DNA of 64,000 nt from Anaerolineae bacterium (GTDB taxonomy: Bacteria > Chloroflexota > Anaerolineae > Caldilineales > Caldilineaceae), in contig JAUIHI010000003.1 in assembly GCA_030432295.1 (NCBI GenBank), positions 62,001 through 126,000 of the forward strand, written 5' to 3'. A program made the position numbers and the translations under genes. Below, piece after piece: positions 15,789 to 24,067 of the stretch. The number at the start of each line of letters is the position of its first letter. The stretch's first letter is position 1. The notes under the pieces were generated by a model that worked only from the letters and a program-made list of their open reading frames with translations, was not told the origin of the DNA and made no database searches.

Positions 15789-16799
15789 ATGCAAGCGCTC
15801 GTCTATACCCAATACGGCTCGCCAGATGTTCTTCAGTTGCAGGAAGTAGAGAAGCCAACGCCCAAAGCCAAGGAAGTGCTCGTCAAAGTCCAGGCGGTCT
15901 CCGTCAACCAGGCCGACCTGCACCTTCTGCGTGGACAGCCCGTCTTCTTGCGCCTGACTCTGGGACTGTTCAAACCCCGCAACCCAATTCTGGGGTCTGA
16001 CATCGCCGGGCGGGTGGAAGCCGTGGGCAGAGAAGTGACCCGCTTTCAGCCCGGCGACACTGTTTTTGGCGATCTCTCTGGGGTGGGGCGGGGTGGCTTT
16101 GCCGAATATGTGGCGGCACCAGCCGATGATCTATCGCTGAAACCGGCCAGCGTCCCCTTCGAGACCGCCGCGTCTGTGCCCATGGCCGGGGTGACGGCCC
16201 TGCAAGGGCTACGCGACTACGGCCATATCCAGTCCGGCGAGCGGGTGTTGATCAACGGCGCATCTGGCGGGGTGGGCAGCCTGGCGGTGCAGATTGCCAA
16301 AATCTTTGGTGCGGAAGTTACGGCGGTGTGCAGCACCCGCAAAGTGGAGATGGTTCGCAAGCTGGGCGCAGACCGGGTCATCGACTACACCCGGCAGGAT
16401 TTCACCCAGACCGGCCAGCCCTACGATCTGATCTTTGATACGGTAGCCAACCGGTCGATTGCCGACTATCGGCAGGCTCTGACGCCTGTGGGGCGTTTCG
16501 TCACCACTGGTTTTCTCCCGGCCCTCTACTTTCAGGGGCTGCGTTTGGGCAAGGCCGACCAGCGGCGGATGGAAAATATGCTGGCCAAGCCCAACACAAA
16601 AGACCTGACTTTTCTTGGCGAACTGCTGGAAGCCGGTCAACTCACCCCGACGATTGATCGCCACTACCCGTTGGGTGAGGCTGCCAATGCCCTCCGCTAT
16701 GTGGGCGAAGGGCACGCGGCCGGGAAGGTGCTCATTTCCATACCGGAGCGAGACAAACCCACAATTCATCAACGCTCTTCGCTGGCCGTTCCCGCATAG
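15789..16799 (+). CDS. NAD(P)-dependent MDR oxidoreductase, quinone-oxidoreductase type
   Basis: 336 residues. The ATG at 15789 is chosen because AAAGGATG lies nine bases upstream and the chain then starts MQALVYTQYGSPDVLQLQEVEKP, as in most homologues; an ATG at 15777 has no room for a ribosome site. Domains: GroES-like fold with PGDTVFGDLSGVGRGGFAEYV, Rossmann fold with INGASGGVGSLAVQIAK, then CSTRKVEMVRKLGADRVIDY. The structural-zinc cysteines are missing, as in the zinc-free quinone reductase branch. It probably reduces enones or quinones with NADPH. The stop codon lies inside the terminator that follows. Confidence 0.9.
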   Translation: MQALVYTQYGSPDVLQLQEVEKPTPKAKEVLVKVQAVSVNQADLHLLRGQPVFLRLTLGLFKPRNPILGSDIAGRVEAVGREVTRFQPGDTVFGDLSGVGRGGFAEYVAAPADDLSLKPASVPFETAASVPMAGVTALQGLRDYGHIQSGERVLINGASGGVGSLAVQIAKIFGAEVTAVCSTRKVEMVRKLGADRVIDYTRQDFTQTGQPYDLIFDTVANRSIADYRQALTPVGRFVTTGFLPALYFQGLRLGKADQRRMENMLAKPNTKDLTFLGELLEAGQLTPTIDRHYPLGEAANALRYVGEGHAAGKVLISIPERDKPTIHQRSSLAVPA

Positions 16800-16840
16800 C
16801 CCCACACACAAGACAGGCGTAGCGTGTGGGGCTATGCGGG
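16791..16840. terminator. Bidirectional terminator with 17-bp perfect stem
   Basis: 16791-16807 pairs perfectly with 16824-16840 across a 16-nt loop. It overlaps the last codons of the MDR gene and lies between it and the convergent rhamnonate-dehydratase-like gene. There is no T run, so it may work as a roadblock hairpin rather than a classical terminator. Confidence 0.6.
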
Positions 16841-16843
16841 CAA

Positions 16844-17992
16844 CTACGCGGCTGCGGCTTCGATCCACTCGTGGGTGATCTCCAGCCCGAAGCCCGGCGC
16901 GTCGCTGGGGACGAGATAGCCGTCCTCGATGGCGGGCGTGCCGGGCAGTCGGGTCATCTCGGCCAGGGGCACGCCCGGGGCCGAGACCCCTTCCGAGCGT
17001 TCGCCCCAGATGATGGCGGGCATGGCGTAGGCCAGGTGCTGGCCGTAGGGGTAGTTCATCCCCGCGTGGGTGATGACGGGGATGCCCGCAGCTTCGGCGA
17101 TGTGACAGATCTTCACCGCGGCGGTGATGCCCCCACACCAGAGCACATCCGGTTGCAGCAGATCGACCAGACGGCGGCTGGCCGCGGTGAAGAAACGGTC
17201 CGGCAGATACCAGTGCTCCCCAGAGGCCAACGTCTGCCAGGGGACCCGGCGGCGGATGGATTCGTAGGCTTCCAGATTGTCGGCGGGGGCATACTCCTCC
17301 ACCCATTTCAGCCGGTAGGGACGCACGGCCTCGATCAGCCGCACCGCATACTCCTCGTCCGGGGACATCCAACAGTCCAGCATCAGTTCGGTCCCGTCGC
17401 CCACCGCTTCCCGGGTGCGGGCCACAAATTCCTCGTTGCGCTGAATGCCTTCCAGCCCGAATTCCGGTCCCCAGGGGGTGAAGACCTTCACCGCGCCGAA
17501 GCCCAGCTCCCGATACCATTCGGTGTCAAAGCCCGTGGCATAGCAGAAAATCTTTTCCTTTTGGGGGCCGCCCAGCAGTTCGTAGACTGGGCGTTGCAGG
17601 AGTTTGCCCTTCAAATCCCACAGGGCAGTGTCGATGGCGCTGATGGCGTAGCTGGCCAGTCCGCTGCCGCCGTAGGGTGCGGTCATCCGGGCCATCATAT
17701 CCCACAATTTTTCAATCGCCATACAGTTCTGGCCCACCAGCGCAGGGGCGAAATGTTCGTTGATCACCCGCACCACCGGCCCGCCGTGGACGGTCAGCCC
17801 GAAACCCCAGGTCCCATCTTCGGCTGTGACCACACAGGCGGCCCGTTTCCACTCCGCGTTGCCATCCACCTCCGGGTAGCGGCTGATGGGCCGGGCCATC
17901 TGAAGCGTCCCGGCCCGGCTGGGGCTGCGGGGGGCTGTCTTTGGATGGGGGGTAACATCGATTTCGATGGCGCGAATCTCTTTGATTTTCAT
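16844..17992 (-). CDS. L-rhamnonate dehydratase-like enolase-superfamily enzyme
   Basis: 382 residues. It follows the RhmD pattern: ISAIDTALWDLKGK, Lys169 in GAVKVFTPWGPEFG (RhmD has the equivalent GGKMPTHWG), LMLDCWMS (Asp206), LKWVEEY (Glu232), ASGEHW (Glu259), LLQPDVLWCGG and HAGMNYPYG (His309). These are the expected Mg ligands and catalytic His of L-rhamnonate dehydratase, which makes 2-keto-3-deoxy-L-rhamnonate. Related acid-sugar dehydratases share the motif, so the substrate is probable rather than certain. It is the last gene of the long minus-strand cluster; a 25-bp-arm palindrome separates it from the dehydrogenase gene upstream. No KDR aldolase or rhamnose kinase is present. Confidence 0.8.
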   Translation of the reverse strand: MKIKEIRAIEIDVTPHPKTAPRSPSRAGTLQMARPISRYPEVDGNAEWKRAACVVTAEDGTWGFGLTVHGGPVVRVINEHFAPALVGQNCMAIEKLWDMMARMTAPYGGSGLASYAISAIDTALWDLKGKLLQRPVYELLGGPQKEKIFCYATGFDTEWYRELGFGAVKVFTPWGPEFGLEGIQRNEEFVARTREAVGDGTELMLDCWMSPDEEYAVRLIEAVRPYRLKWVEEYAPADNLEAYESIRRRVPWQTLASGEHWYLPDRFFTAASRRLVDLLQPDVLWCGGITAAVKICHIAEAAGIPVITHAGMNYPYGQHLAYAMPAIIWGERSEGVSAPGVPLAEMTRLPGTPAIEDGYLVPSDAPGFGLEITHEWIEAAAA

Positions 17993-18034
17993 GGGGGTTA
18001 TCCTTTTCTGGTGGATTCGTTTTTCGCGTTGAAT

Positions 18035-18097
18035 CTGTAGGGGCGGTTTGTAACCGCACGACTACCGAAAAAGTGCGGTTACAAACCGCCCCTACAG
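18035..18097. repeat. Palindrome with 25-bp perfect arms (GTAGGGGCGGTTTGTAACC)
   Basis: 18035-18059 is the exact inverse of 18073-18097, with a 13-nt loop. It occupies the 117-bp gap between two co-oriented genes. It could attenuate or partly terminate transcription between them, or be an inserted repeat. Confidence 0.75.
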
Positions 18098-18109
18098 CCA
18101 ATCATCTGA

Positions 18110-19090
18110 CTACATTCCCCGCCAATCAAACATCGGCGCCAGGCTGGTCAGACGGCGGTGGCGGATGTCCTGATAGGCTTGCTGGGCCTGCTGGGGATTC
18201 ATCAGATCGTACAGCCCATCGACTTTGACCCGTCCCTCGTGGAGCCATTGGAGACCCGCCGCGTAGTTCTCAAAAATGCTGCCCCGGCGGAAGGGGGTGG
18301 GGTGGTTAGGCAGTTGCCATTCCCAGCCGCTGCGCACGGTGAGATATTTGAAGAAGATCAGCCGCAGCAGTTCGTGAGCCGTGGCTTCGTTGCGCTGTGC
18401 CCAGGGCGCGCCGATCTGACTCAATTCGCCGTAGGGTTGCAGTACCTGACAGCCGTCCACTGCGGCCTGCTCGTGGCCGGAACATTCGAGTTGGAGCGCC
18501 ACCTGTTTGGCAATGGCCGGGTCATCCACGGGCACGCTGGCGTAGACCCGATTCAATCCCACGTGCTGGGCCAACTCCTGGCGGGTTGGGTCGGGATCGA
18601 CCACAAATACTTCATAGCCGCAGGATTGGAATATCTGCGCGCCCAGATTGCCCACCGGCCCCAGTCCCGTGACCATCACCAGCCCAGGCGGACGGACCGC
18701 TGTGGTACTCAGCGTTGCCATTGTGACGCCCATCAGCCGGGTGAAGACGGCCCGCTCCGGGGCCAGCCCAGCCGGGACCGCCACTGTCTCCGCCACCGGG
18801 AAGCACTGGTAGGAGCGATGCTTGCCCATACAGAAGCGCAGTTCGCCCAGCTCCACCCCTTCCACTTCCGCGCCCACCCGTTCCACAGCAAAGATGGCCG
18901 CATAGCCGGGGTAGCGGGGAAAGTTCTGGCCCAGATAGGCCCCATTCAATTCTGTGCCGGGGCTGGCCAATGTCACCAGTGTGCGACCGGCGATTTCGTT
19001 GGGTTCCGGTTCCAGCGTCTGCTCCGGGGCGGGCAGCAGTTCGGCCTGCTCACGGGCGGTAAAGGTGATCGCGTAGATCGTCTCACTCAT
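18110..19090 (-). CDS. Zinc-type MDR dehydrogenase, probably for a sugar or polyol
   Basis: 326 residues. The Rossmann motif is VTGLGPVGNLGAQIFQ, and a catalytic-domain PGTELNGAYLG is near the N-terminus, where related inositol- and sugar-dehydrogenase-like MDRs have SPGTE. The zinc-binding Cys/His pattern of classical alcohol dehydrogenases is not obvious (a Cys/His pair appears at FCMGKHRSYQCF). Its ATG overlaps the stop of the upstream TIM-barrel gene by 4 bp, so the two are coupled. It may oxidise the product of that isomerase or its precursor. The substrate is unknown. Confidence 0.78.
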   Translation of the reverse strand: MSETIYAITFTAREQAELLPAPEQTLEPEPNEIAGRTLVTLASPGTELNGAYLGQNFPRYPGYAAIFAVERVGAEVEGVELGELRFCMGKHRSYQCFPVAETVAVPAGLAPERAVFTRLMGVTMATLSTTAVRPPGLVMVTGLGPVGNLGAQIFQSCGYEVFVVDPDPTRQELAQHVGLNRVYASVPVDDPAIAKQVALQLECSGHEQAAVDGCQVLQPYGELSQIGAPWAQRNEATAHELLRLIFFKYLTVRSGWEWQLPNHPTPFRRGSIFENYAAGLQWLHEGRVKVDGLYDLMNPQQAQQAYQDIRHRRLTSLAPMFDWRGM

Positions 19091-19920
19091 AGGGGGATTC
19101 CTTCGGATTGGGCGACGCCGCGTACGTGGGCCGCGGCCAGGTCGTATTCGGTTTCATTGGGCAGATGTTCCAACATCACCGGCAGGTCCGGGGCCAGTTG
19201 GTTGAGTTCACCCAGCAGCACGGGAATATCCAGATTGCCCAGGCCGGGGCGCACTTCGTCCAGATGGACGGTCAGCCGCTGGTCCAGGCGGGTGTCTTTG
19301 AGATGGACGCTGCGGATGGCCGGGCCAAGTTTCGCCACAAATTCCTGGATGAGGGCGGCATTTTGGAAATAGCGCTGGGGGCTGTTGACTAGATTGACCG
19401 GGTCAAAGTGGACGCCAAAGCTGGGGCGGTCGATGGCGTCGATCAGCCGCTGGTAGCTTTCCACGGAATCCGGGTACATCCAGGGCATTGCTTCCAGGGA
19501 ATAGACCGTCTGCTGGGGTTGCACAGCGTCGATAATCTCCTGTGCCGTCGCCACAATCAGGGCAAAGGTCGCTTCGCTCAGGTCCGCGGGATGGGGGCCG
19601 TCCCACTTGGCTCCCCTGGAACCGGCAATGTTGACGCAACAGCGGGCGCCAATGCGATCCGCCAGGCGGAGGGACGCCTTGCACTTTTCCAGCGCCGCGG
19701 CCCGCTCCGTCGGGTCCGGGCTGAGTGGATTGCTCCACGCGCCCACTTCGGCAATCACAATGTCGGCCTCCTGCGCGGCCTGGCCATAGGCTGCGATCAG
19801 CGCGGGGTCGGCATCAGTCTTCACCGGGCAATAGGCGGCGGTATATCCTTTGGCCTTCACCGCGGCCACCCACGCGGCAGGTTCGGTATACGGTTGAAAA
19901 ATCGGCGCACCAAAACGCAT
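19087..19920 (-). CDS. Sugar phosphate isomerase/epimerase (xylose isomerase-like TIM barrel)
   Basis: 277 residues. The chain shows the AP endonuclease 2 / xylose-isomerase-like barrel: ADIVIAEVGAWSNPLSPDP, NIAGSRGAKWDGPHP, YSLEAMPWMYPDS (Glu metal ligand), VHFDPVNLVN (His/Asp), and RSVHLKDTRLDQ. The acidic and His residues suit a divalent-metal site for an isomerase or epimerase of a sugar, keto-sugar or inositol derivative. It is coupled to the dehydrogenase gene by a 4-bp overlap. A second, different barrel protein of the family lies at 24068-24835. Confidence 0.82.
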   Translation of the reverse strand: MRFGAPIFQPYTEPAAWVAAVKAKGYTAAYCPVKTDADPALIAAYGQAAQEADIVIAEVGAWSNPLSPDPTERAAALEKCKASLRLADRIGARCCVNIAGSRGAKWDGPHPADLSEATFALIVATAQEIIDAVQPQQTVYSLEAMPWMYPDSVESYQRLIDAIDRPSFGVHFDPVNLVNSPQRYFQNAALIQEFVAKLGPAIRSVHLKDTRLDQRLTVHLDEVRPGLGNLDIPVLLGELNQLAPDLPVMLEHLPNETEYDLAAAHVRGVAQSEGIPL

Positions 19921-19967
19921 AGATAAATTTCCTGTGGTTGGGGGATGGAAGATGGGGGGATGGGCTG

Positions 19968-20876
19968 CTATAGGTATCCGGCGTGGCCCAGCGCCAGCCA
20001 GAAAAGATAGCGCCAGGGGATGACGCCGGGTATGCGCTCGGCGCTGGGACCGGTCTGCTGCGCGCCGACACCGGGACCCTCTTTCAGCGTCCGTTGCAGA
20101 AATGTCAGCAGTTGCTGCCAGGCCTCCTGCTGGGGGCCGCCCTGGGCGATCTCTTCCGCGCTGTGGATAAAGGCGTGGGGCTGTCCTTCATAGACTGTGA
20201 TCTCGTGGGGGATGCCCGCCTCTTCCAGTCCCCGGCCCAGGGCGTCCACCTCTTCCAGGGGGATCGACTGATCCGCGCCGCCGAAGATGCCCAGCACCTG
20301 CCCGGAGAGTGTGGCCAATTGGGCCGGGTCACTGATGATCTGGCCGTAGAATATGGCTGTGGCGGCCAGCCGGGGATTGCTCAAACTGTAGCGCAATGCA
20401 GTCCCTCCGCCAAAACAGAAGCCCATCACCCCAATCCGGTCTGCCTCCACATCGGGCTGGGCCGCCAGCCACCGATAGACCGCCTCCACATCCCCGTCGA
20501 TCTGGGCCGTGTCCGCTGTAATGACGTTATAAATAGCCCGGGGAATCCAGCCAGTCGTGCCGTTGCGGAAGACATTGGGCGCAATCACCACATAGCCTTC
20601 CTGGGCCAGCGCCTCGGCTTTGCTGATCAAATCCGGGCGCAGACCGTAGAATTCGTGGATCATCACCACCGCGGGGAAGGGGCCTGGGCCATCTGGTTTG
20701 GCCAGATAGGCCCGGATTTCCGTGCCGTCGTCTGCGGTCACAGAAAGATTTGTCAGCCTGTCCAACCGTCCGGGAGCAAAAAAGCCATCCACCCAAATCG
20801 AACCGAAGAGCAGCACAACGGCCAGCACTAATGTGATGAGAAGGGTCAATCCGGTCCGTTTGAGTAGTCGGCTCAT
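19968..20876 (-). CDS. Membrane-anchored dienelactone hydrolase family protein
   Basis: 302 residues. The N-terminus (RTGLTLLITLVLAVVLLFGSIWVDGFF) is an uncleaved signal anchor or signal peptide. The DLH pattern is clear: VVMIHEFYGLRPDLISKAEALAQEGYVVIAPN, then GVMGFCFGGGTALRYS with a Cys nucleophile in GFCFGG as in classical dienelactone hydrolase, IFGGADQSIP (Asp) and GQPHAFI (His). It is likely an ester or lactone hydrolase on the outer face of the membrane. In a sugar-acid cluster a lactonase role is possible. It lies 44 bp from the unknown gene upstream and 47 bp from the isomerase gene downstream. Confidence 0.85.
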   Translation of the reverse strand: MSRLLKRTGLTLLITLVLAVVLLFGSIWVDGFFAPGRLDRLTNLSVTADDGTEIRAYLAKPDGPGPFPAVVMIHEFYGLRPDLISKAEALAQEGYVVIAPNVFRNGTTGWIPRAIYNVITADTAQIDGDVEAVYRWLAAQPDVEADRIGVMGFCFGGGTALRYSLSNPRLAATAIFYGQIISDPAQLATLSGQVLGIFGGADQSIPLEEVDALGRGLEEAGIPHEITVYEGQPHAFIHSAEEIAQGGPQQEAWQQLLTFLQRTLKEGPGVGAQQTGPSAERIPGVIPWRYLFWLALGHAGYL

Positions 20877-20920
20877 TGAAAGGCGTTCTCCAGTGAAATA
20901 TTCGGAATCACAAATTGTCT

Positions 20921-21322
20921 TTATTCAGCAGACGGATCGGAGGTGAGGGCAGCGCCCCAGACTTCCATATCCACCTCCACCTCTGCCCGGTTGAGAATAT
21001 CGTCCAGCACGAGATGGGCGTCGGGAAGGTCGTCCACCTGCTCAGCCACCAGCACCAGATCGTCCAAAGTGGCGTCGGTCACGTAGATTTTGTCGAAAGC
21101 CCGTTTGGGATTGAGCCAATAGCCGCCCGCGCCCAGCTTGCCCCAACGGGTGAGCAGGTAGAGAATCACATACGACCGCCCGTCCTTCGTCTCGTCCGCC
21201 ACCCTCGAGCCGTCCAGGCTGATGGGGTAGAGAAAATCGATGCCGGAGCGGGTGCGTGCGGCCCGATAGTAGCGGATGTTGCGGGAGCGGTTGAAGCGAT
21301 AGATGGCGTCTGGGATGAGCAT
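20921..21322 (-). CDS. Hypothetical protein, 133 residues
   Basis: Not recognised. The protein is soluble, acidic toward the C-terminus (DDLVLVAEQVDDLPDAHLVLDDILNRAEVEVDMEV), and has an N-terminal half rich in Arg and Tyr (FNRSRNIRYYRAARTRSG, YVILYLLTRWGKLGAGGYWLNP). No signal peptide, membrane segment or motif was seen. It lies 20 bp after the epimerase gene and 44 bp before the DLH-family gene on the same strand, so it is part of the operon. The coding potential is supported by tight gene packing and clean start context (ATG at 21322). Confidence 0.6.
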   Translation of the reverse strand: MLIPDAIYRFNRSRNIRYYRAARTRSGIDFLYPISLDGSRVADETKDGRSYVILYLLTRWGKLGAGGYWLNPKRAFDKIYVTDATLDDLVLVAEQVDDLPDAHLVLDDILNRAEVEVDMEVWGAALTSDPSAE

Positions 21323-21342
21323 AGGCCTATTCTACAATCCGG

Positions 21343-22191
21343 TCATTCCAAATGATAGTTGCCTTCGCCCCAAACGTACTGGGGGCGGTAGCCAAAGGCT
21401 GCCTCGGCGGTGGCACAGGAGAGGGGCGAGGTCTGGCCGGGCAGACCGCCGCGGATTTCTGTGTGCTCGCCAAAGTATTCTTCGATCAGCGAGCGGGTGG
21501 TACGATTGATCACCACCTCTGCGCCAGTGATATTGTAGGGGCCACTGGGCGGGTTGGCCGCTTCCAGGGCCAGACGGCAGGCCAGGGCCGCGTCCCGTGC
21601 GTCCGTGCGGGTCCACAGCAGCCACGCACCGGAGGCAGGATTGGCCGCCATCTGCTCGATTTCTGCTGGAATTTGGTCCGGCGTGCGCACGCCCATCAGC
21701 CGGAAGGAGAGAATCGTCATCCCGTAGTTGGTGGTGAAGTAGACGGCTGCCTGCTCGCCTGCGATTTTGGAGAGGGCATAGCAGTTGACCGGGCGCAGGG
21801 GGTGACTTTCGTCCACCGGCGCGTAGAGCGGCGGCGCACCGGCGAAGCCGTAAATCTGATTGGTGGAAGCGGAGATCACCCGGCGGATGCCCAAATCCGC
21901 GCAGGCTTGAAATACATTGTATGTGCCGCTCACATTGTCGGCGTAGGTGCGGGTGTCCGCGGTCATCCCCGCGTTGGGCCACGCGCCCAGATGGACCACT
22001 GCCTCAGTTTTCGAACGGGCCAGCCCGTTGTAGACTTCGCCCGCCTGGGTCAGGTCAAGTTGCAGGGTAGGGCAGGGCGCGGCTGGCTGGGGTGCAATAT
22101 CTACGCTCGTGACTTCGTGGCCGTGGGCCAGCAACTCCTGGACGACGTAGCGGCCCACCCGCCCCGCGCCGCCGGTGACGAGAATATTCAT
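21343..22191 (-). CDS. NAD-dependent epimerase/dehydratase family protein (extended SDR)
   Basis: 282 residues. The ATG at 22191 follows AAAGGAAAA. The start MNILVTGGAGRVGRYVVQELL is an extended-SDR Rossmann motif (Gly-x2-Gly-x2-Gly), VVHLGAWPNAG and SASTNQIYG contain the Ser, and YALSKIAGE has the catalytic Tyr-x3-Lys. The C-terminal part is short, as in uronate dehydrogenases or sugar epimerases acting on free rather than nucleotide sugars. The neighbourhood of sugar-acid enzymes favours oxidation or epimerisation of a monosaccharide. A longer open frame upstream runs through the repeat region and is not used. Confidence 0.85.
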   Translation of the reverse strand: MNILVTGGAGRVGRYVVQELLAHGHEVTSVDIAPQPAAPCPTLQLDLTQAGEVYNGLARSKTEAVVHLGAWPNAGMTADTRTYADNVSGTYNVFQACADLGIRRVISASTNQIYGFAGAPPLYAPVDESHPLRPVNCYALSKIAGEQAAVYFTTNYGMTILSFRLMGVRTPDQIPAEIEQMAANPASGAWLLWTRTDARDAALACRLALEAANPPSGPYNITGAEVVINRTTRSLIEEYFGEHTEIRGGLPGQTSPLSCATAEAAFGYRPQYVWGEGNYHLE

Positions 22192-22223
22192 TCGGTGTTT
22201 TCCTTTGCAAATCAGTAAGGTGG

Positions 22224-22309
22224 AGAGGACGCAGATATGCGCAGAAACAACTGATTGACGCTGATAAAATCTGCGCAGATCAGTTGTTTCCGCGGCATCA
22301 GCGTCCTCT
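22224..22309. repeat. Imperfect palindrome (AGAGGACGC ... GAAACAACTGAT)
   Basis: Outer arms AGAGGACGC (22224-22232) and GCGTCCTCT (22301-22309) are exact inverses, as are the inner arms GAAACAACTGAT (22244-22255) and ATCAGTTGTTTC (22279-22290). It lies in the 106-bp gap between two co-oriented genes and overlaps the last codons of the upstream one. Confidence 0.65.
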
Positions 22310-23341
22310 TTGTAGACCTGCGTTGTCATAGACAGCCAGCACTGCGGCCAGACTGCGCCGCCCTTCCCGCCCGTCGATGGCCGGGTCCTTGCCGCTGTGG
22401 ATGGCATCGATAAAGTCGCCGAGAATGGCGATGTGTCCGCTGGCGGCAATGCCCCGGGGGTCACCCGCCATCCCCGCATCCACCTGCTCAGTGGCCAGGG
22501 GCCAGGGTTCGACGGTCGCCAACGAGGGGTCGTTCAGCGTCCAGCGCAGGACAGACTCGCCTTCGATCTGAATACCCCCATTTGTCCCGTAGATTTCCAG
22601 CCGGTGGGGGAAGCCCGGCGCGGCGGTGATTGTCCCGGTCAGGCTCGCCATCGCGCCGCTGTCAAAGCGGAGGACAGCCGCGGCGGTGTTCTCCACTTCA
22701 ACTGTGCGTCGCCCGGTAGAGGCAAAGGAATGGACTTCCACCGGGTCGCCCAGAAACCAGACCAGCAGGTCGATGATGTGGATGCCCTGGTTCATCAGCA
22801 CGCCGCCGCCGTCCAGCGCCCAGGTGCCCCGCCAGTCGGCCTGGGCGTAATAGGCTTCGCCCCGCACGTAGGGCATCGTCAACGCGGCCAGAGTAATCTC
22901 GCCCAGATCGCCGCCGTGGATGGCGTCGTGAACCCGGCGGAAGAGGGGTTCCACCCGGCGTTGCAGGGTGACGCCCAGCCGCACGCCATTTTCCTGGCAG
23001 GCGGCGATAATCGCGTCTGCATCGGCCAGGGTGACGGCCATTGGCTTTTCCACCAGCACGTGCTTGCCCGCGTTGGCCGCGGCGATGGCCTGAGCCGGGT
23101 GTTCGCCGCTGGGAGTGGCAATGCAGACCGCATCGACCGCCGGGTCGGCCAGTACCTCTGCGACGCTGGCGCAGGGGACGCCAAAGCGCCCGGCAATTTC
23201 ATCGTAGCGGGTTGGGTTGTAGTGGCCGATGGCGACCAGCCGCGCACCCTTTTCGGCGTTGGCTTTGATGGCCTGTCTGTAATAGTCGGCGATCATTCCC
23301 GCGCCGAGGATGGCAAAGCCGGTGGTTTGGTTCGATGGCAT
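22298..23341 (-). CDS. Gfo/Idh/MocA family oxidoreductase
   Basis: 347 residues. The ATG at 23341 is preceded by AAGGAATT, and the chain then starts MPSNQTTGFAILGAGMIADYYRQAI. The NAD(P)-binding Gly-x-Gly-x2-Ala motif, the EKP motif in HVLVEKPMAVTLADADAII, and the GGGVLMNQGIHIIDLLVWFLG helix with the active-site His/Asp are all present. It is an NAD(P)-dependent sugar or cyclitol dehydrogenase. It shares the operon with another member of the family (24957-26063), with which it is only distantly similar. Confidence 0.9.
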   Translation of the reverse strand: MPSNQTTGFAILGAGMIADYYRQAIKANAEKGARLVAIGHYNPTRYDEIAGRFGVPCASVAEVLADPAVDAVCIATPSGEHPAQAIAAANAGKHVLVEKPMAVTLADADAIIAACQENGVRLGVTLQRRVEPLFRRVHDAIHGGDLGEITLAALTMPYVRGEAYYAQADWRGTWALDGGGVLMNQGIHIIDLLVWFLGDPVEVHSFASTGRRTVEVENTAAAVLRFDSGAMASLTGTITAAPGFPHRLEIYGTNGGIQIEGESVLRWTLNDPSLATVEPWPLATEQVDAGMAGDPRGIAASGHIAILGDFIDAIHSGKDPAIDGREGRRSLAAVLAVYDNAGLQRGR

Positions 23342-23402
23342 AGAGAATTCCTTGAAAAGTGGGAACGCAGATTTCACAGAGGACGCAGATTGCGCAGATT
23401 TT

Positions 23403-23435
23403 ATCCGCCCGATCCGCGTCGTCCGCGTTCTATTC
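23403..23435. repeat. 33-bp dispersed repeat ATCCGCCC..TCCGCGTTC, copy 1
   Basis: Matches 53972-54004 in 31 of 33 bases. Together with the preceding GAACGCAGATT / GGACGCAGATT stretch (from about 23363) it can form an imperfect hairpin in the gap between the DinB gene and the oxidoreductase gene. Confidence 0.65.
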
Positions 23436-23440
23436 TTTCG

Positions 23441-23911
23441 TCAATCATAGGAGAGTGCCCATTCATTCTGCCAGGAGGCGGGGATGGGCAGGCGTTGGCA
23501 GTAGAGAAAGTTGATCAGCTGGCCGTGGTGGTGCATTTCGTGTTTGATCATCTGCATCACTACTTCGTAGGCGGGCTGGCCGTTGGCGAGGGGTCGGTCC
23601 AGGTCCATCCCGGCCAGCAGTCCCGCCATACGTTCGTCTCCCGCCCGCATCCGATCTTCGATTAGGCCGGGCGTCAGCTCACCTGCGCCGTCCAGACTGC
23701 ACGCAAAGCCCTGCCACGCGCCCGTCTCCAACTTGGCCAGATAGCTTTCGTGCGCGCCGGTCATACACCAGAACTGATAGCCCAAGGTTTGGGAAGTCTC
23801 GAAGGGCAGGCGCAGCGCCAACTGATCGGTTGACAACTGGGCCAGATAGTCATAGGTCAGAGCGCGGATGCCCTGCCACTGGGCGAAAAGGATGTGGGAA
23901 AGTGTGGACAT
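23441..23911 (-). CDS. DinB-family protein
   Basis: 156 residues, a four-helix-bundle length. His in MTGAHESYL and the C-terminal IKHEMHHHGQLINFLYCQRL supply the three-His metal site of the DinB/YfiT superfamily. Members range from thiol S-transferases (bacillithiol or mycothiol) to uncharacterised stress proteins, so the activity is open. The start ATG at 23911 follows a GAGGAGAAATT site. Long palindromes lie on both sides. Confidence 0.85.
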   Translation of the reverse strand: MSTLSHILFAQWQGIRALTYDYLAQLSTDQLALRLPFETSQTLGYQFWCMTGAHESYLAKLETGAWQGFACSLDGAGELTPGLIEDRMRAGDERMAGLLAGMDLDRPLANGQPAYEVVMQMIKHEMHHHGQLINFLYCQRLPIPASWQNEWALSYD

Positions 23912-23959
23912 CTCAATTTCTCCTCAGGTCCTGACCGGTGAAATTCTTGGGGTAATACT

Positions 23960-24034
23960 TTTGTATACACGGATGAAAGGGAACACGGATAGTTTTGTAT
24001 CCCATCCGTGTTCCCTTTCATCCGTGTATACAAA
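23960..24034. repeat. Palindrome with 31-bp perfect arms (TTTGTATACACGGATG)
   Basis: 23960-23990 is the exact inverse of 24004-24034; the loop is 13 nt. It lies between the DinB gene and the isomerase gene. One arm recurs at 7714-7744 (28 of 31 bases), so it is a dispersed family. Confidence 0.8.
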
Positions 24035-24067
24035 TGCTTCTCTGATTCTGGCTACGCCAGCATCTCA

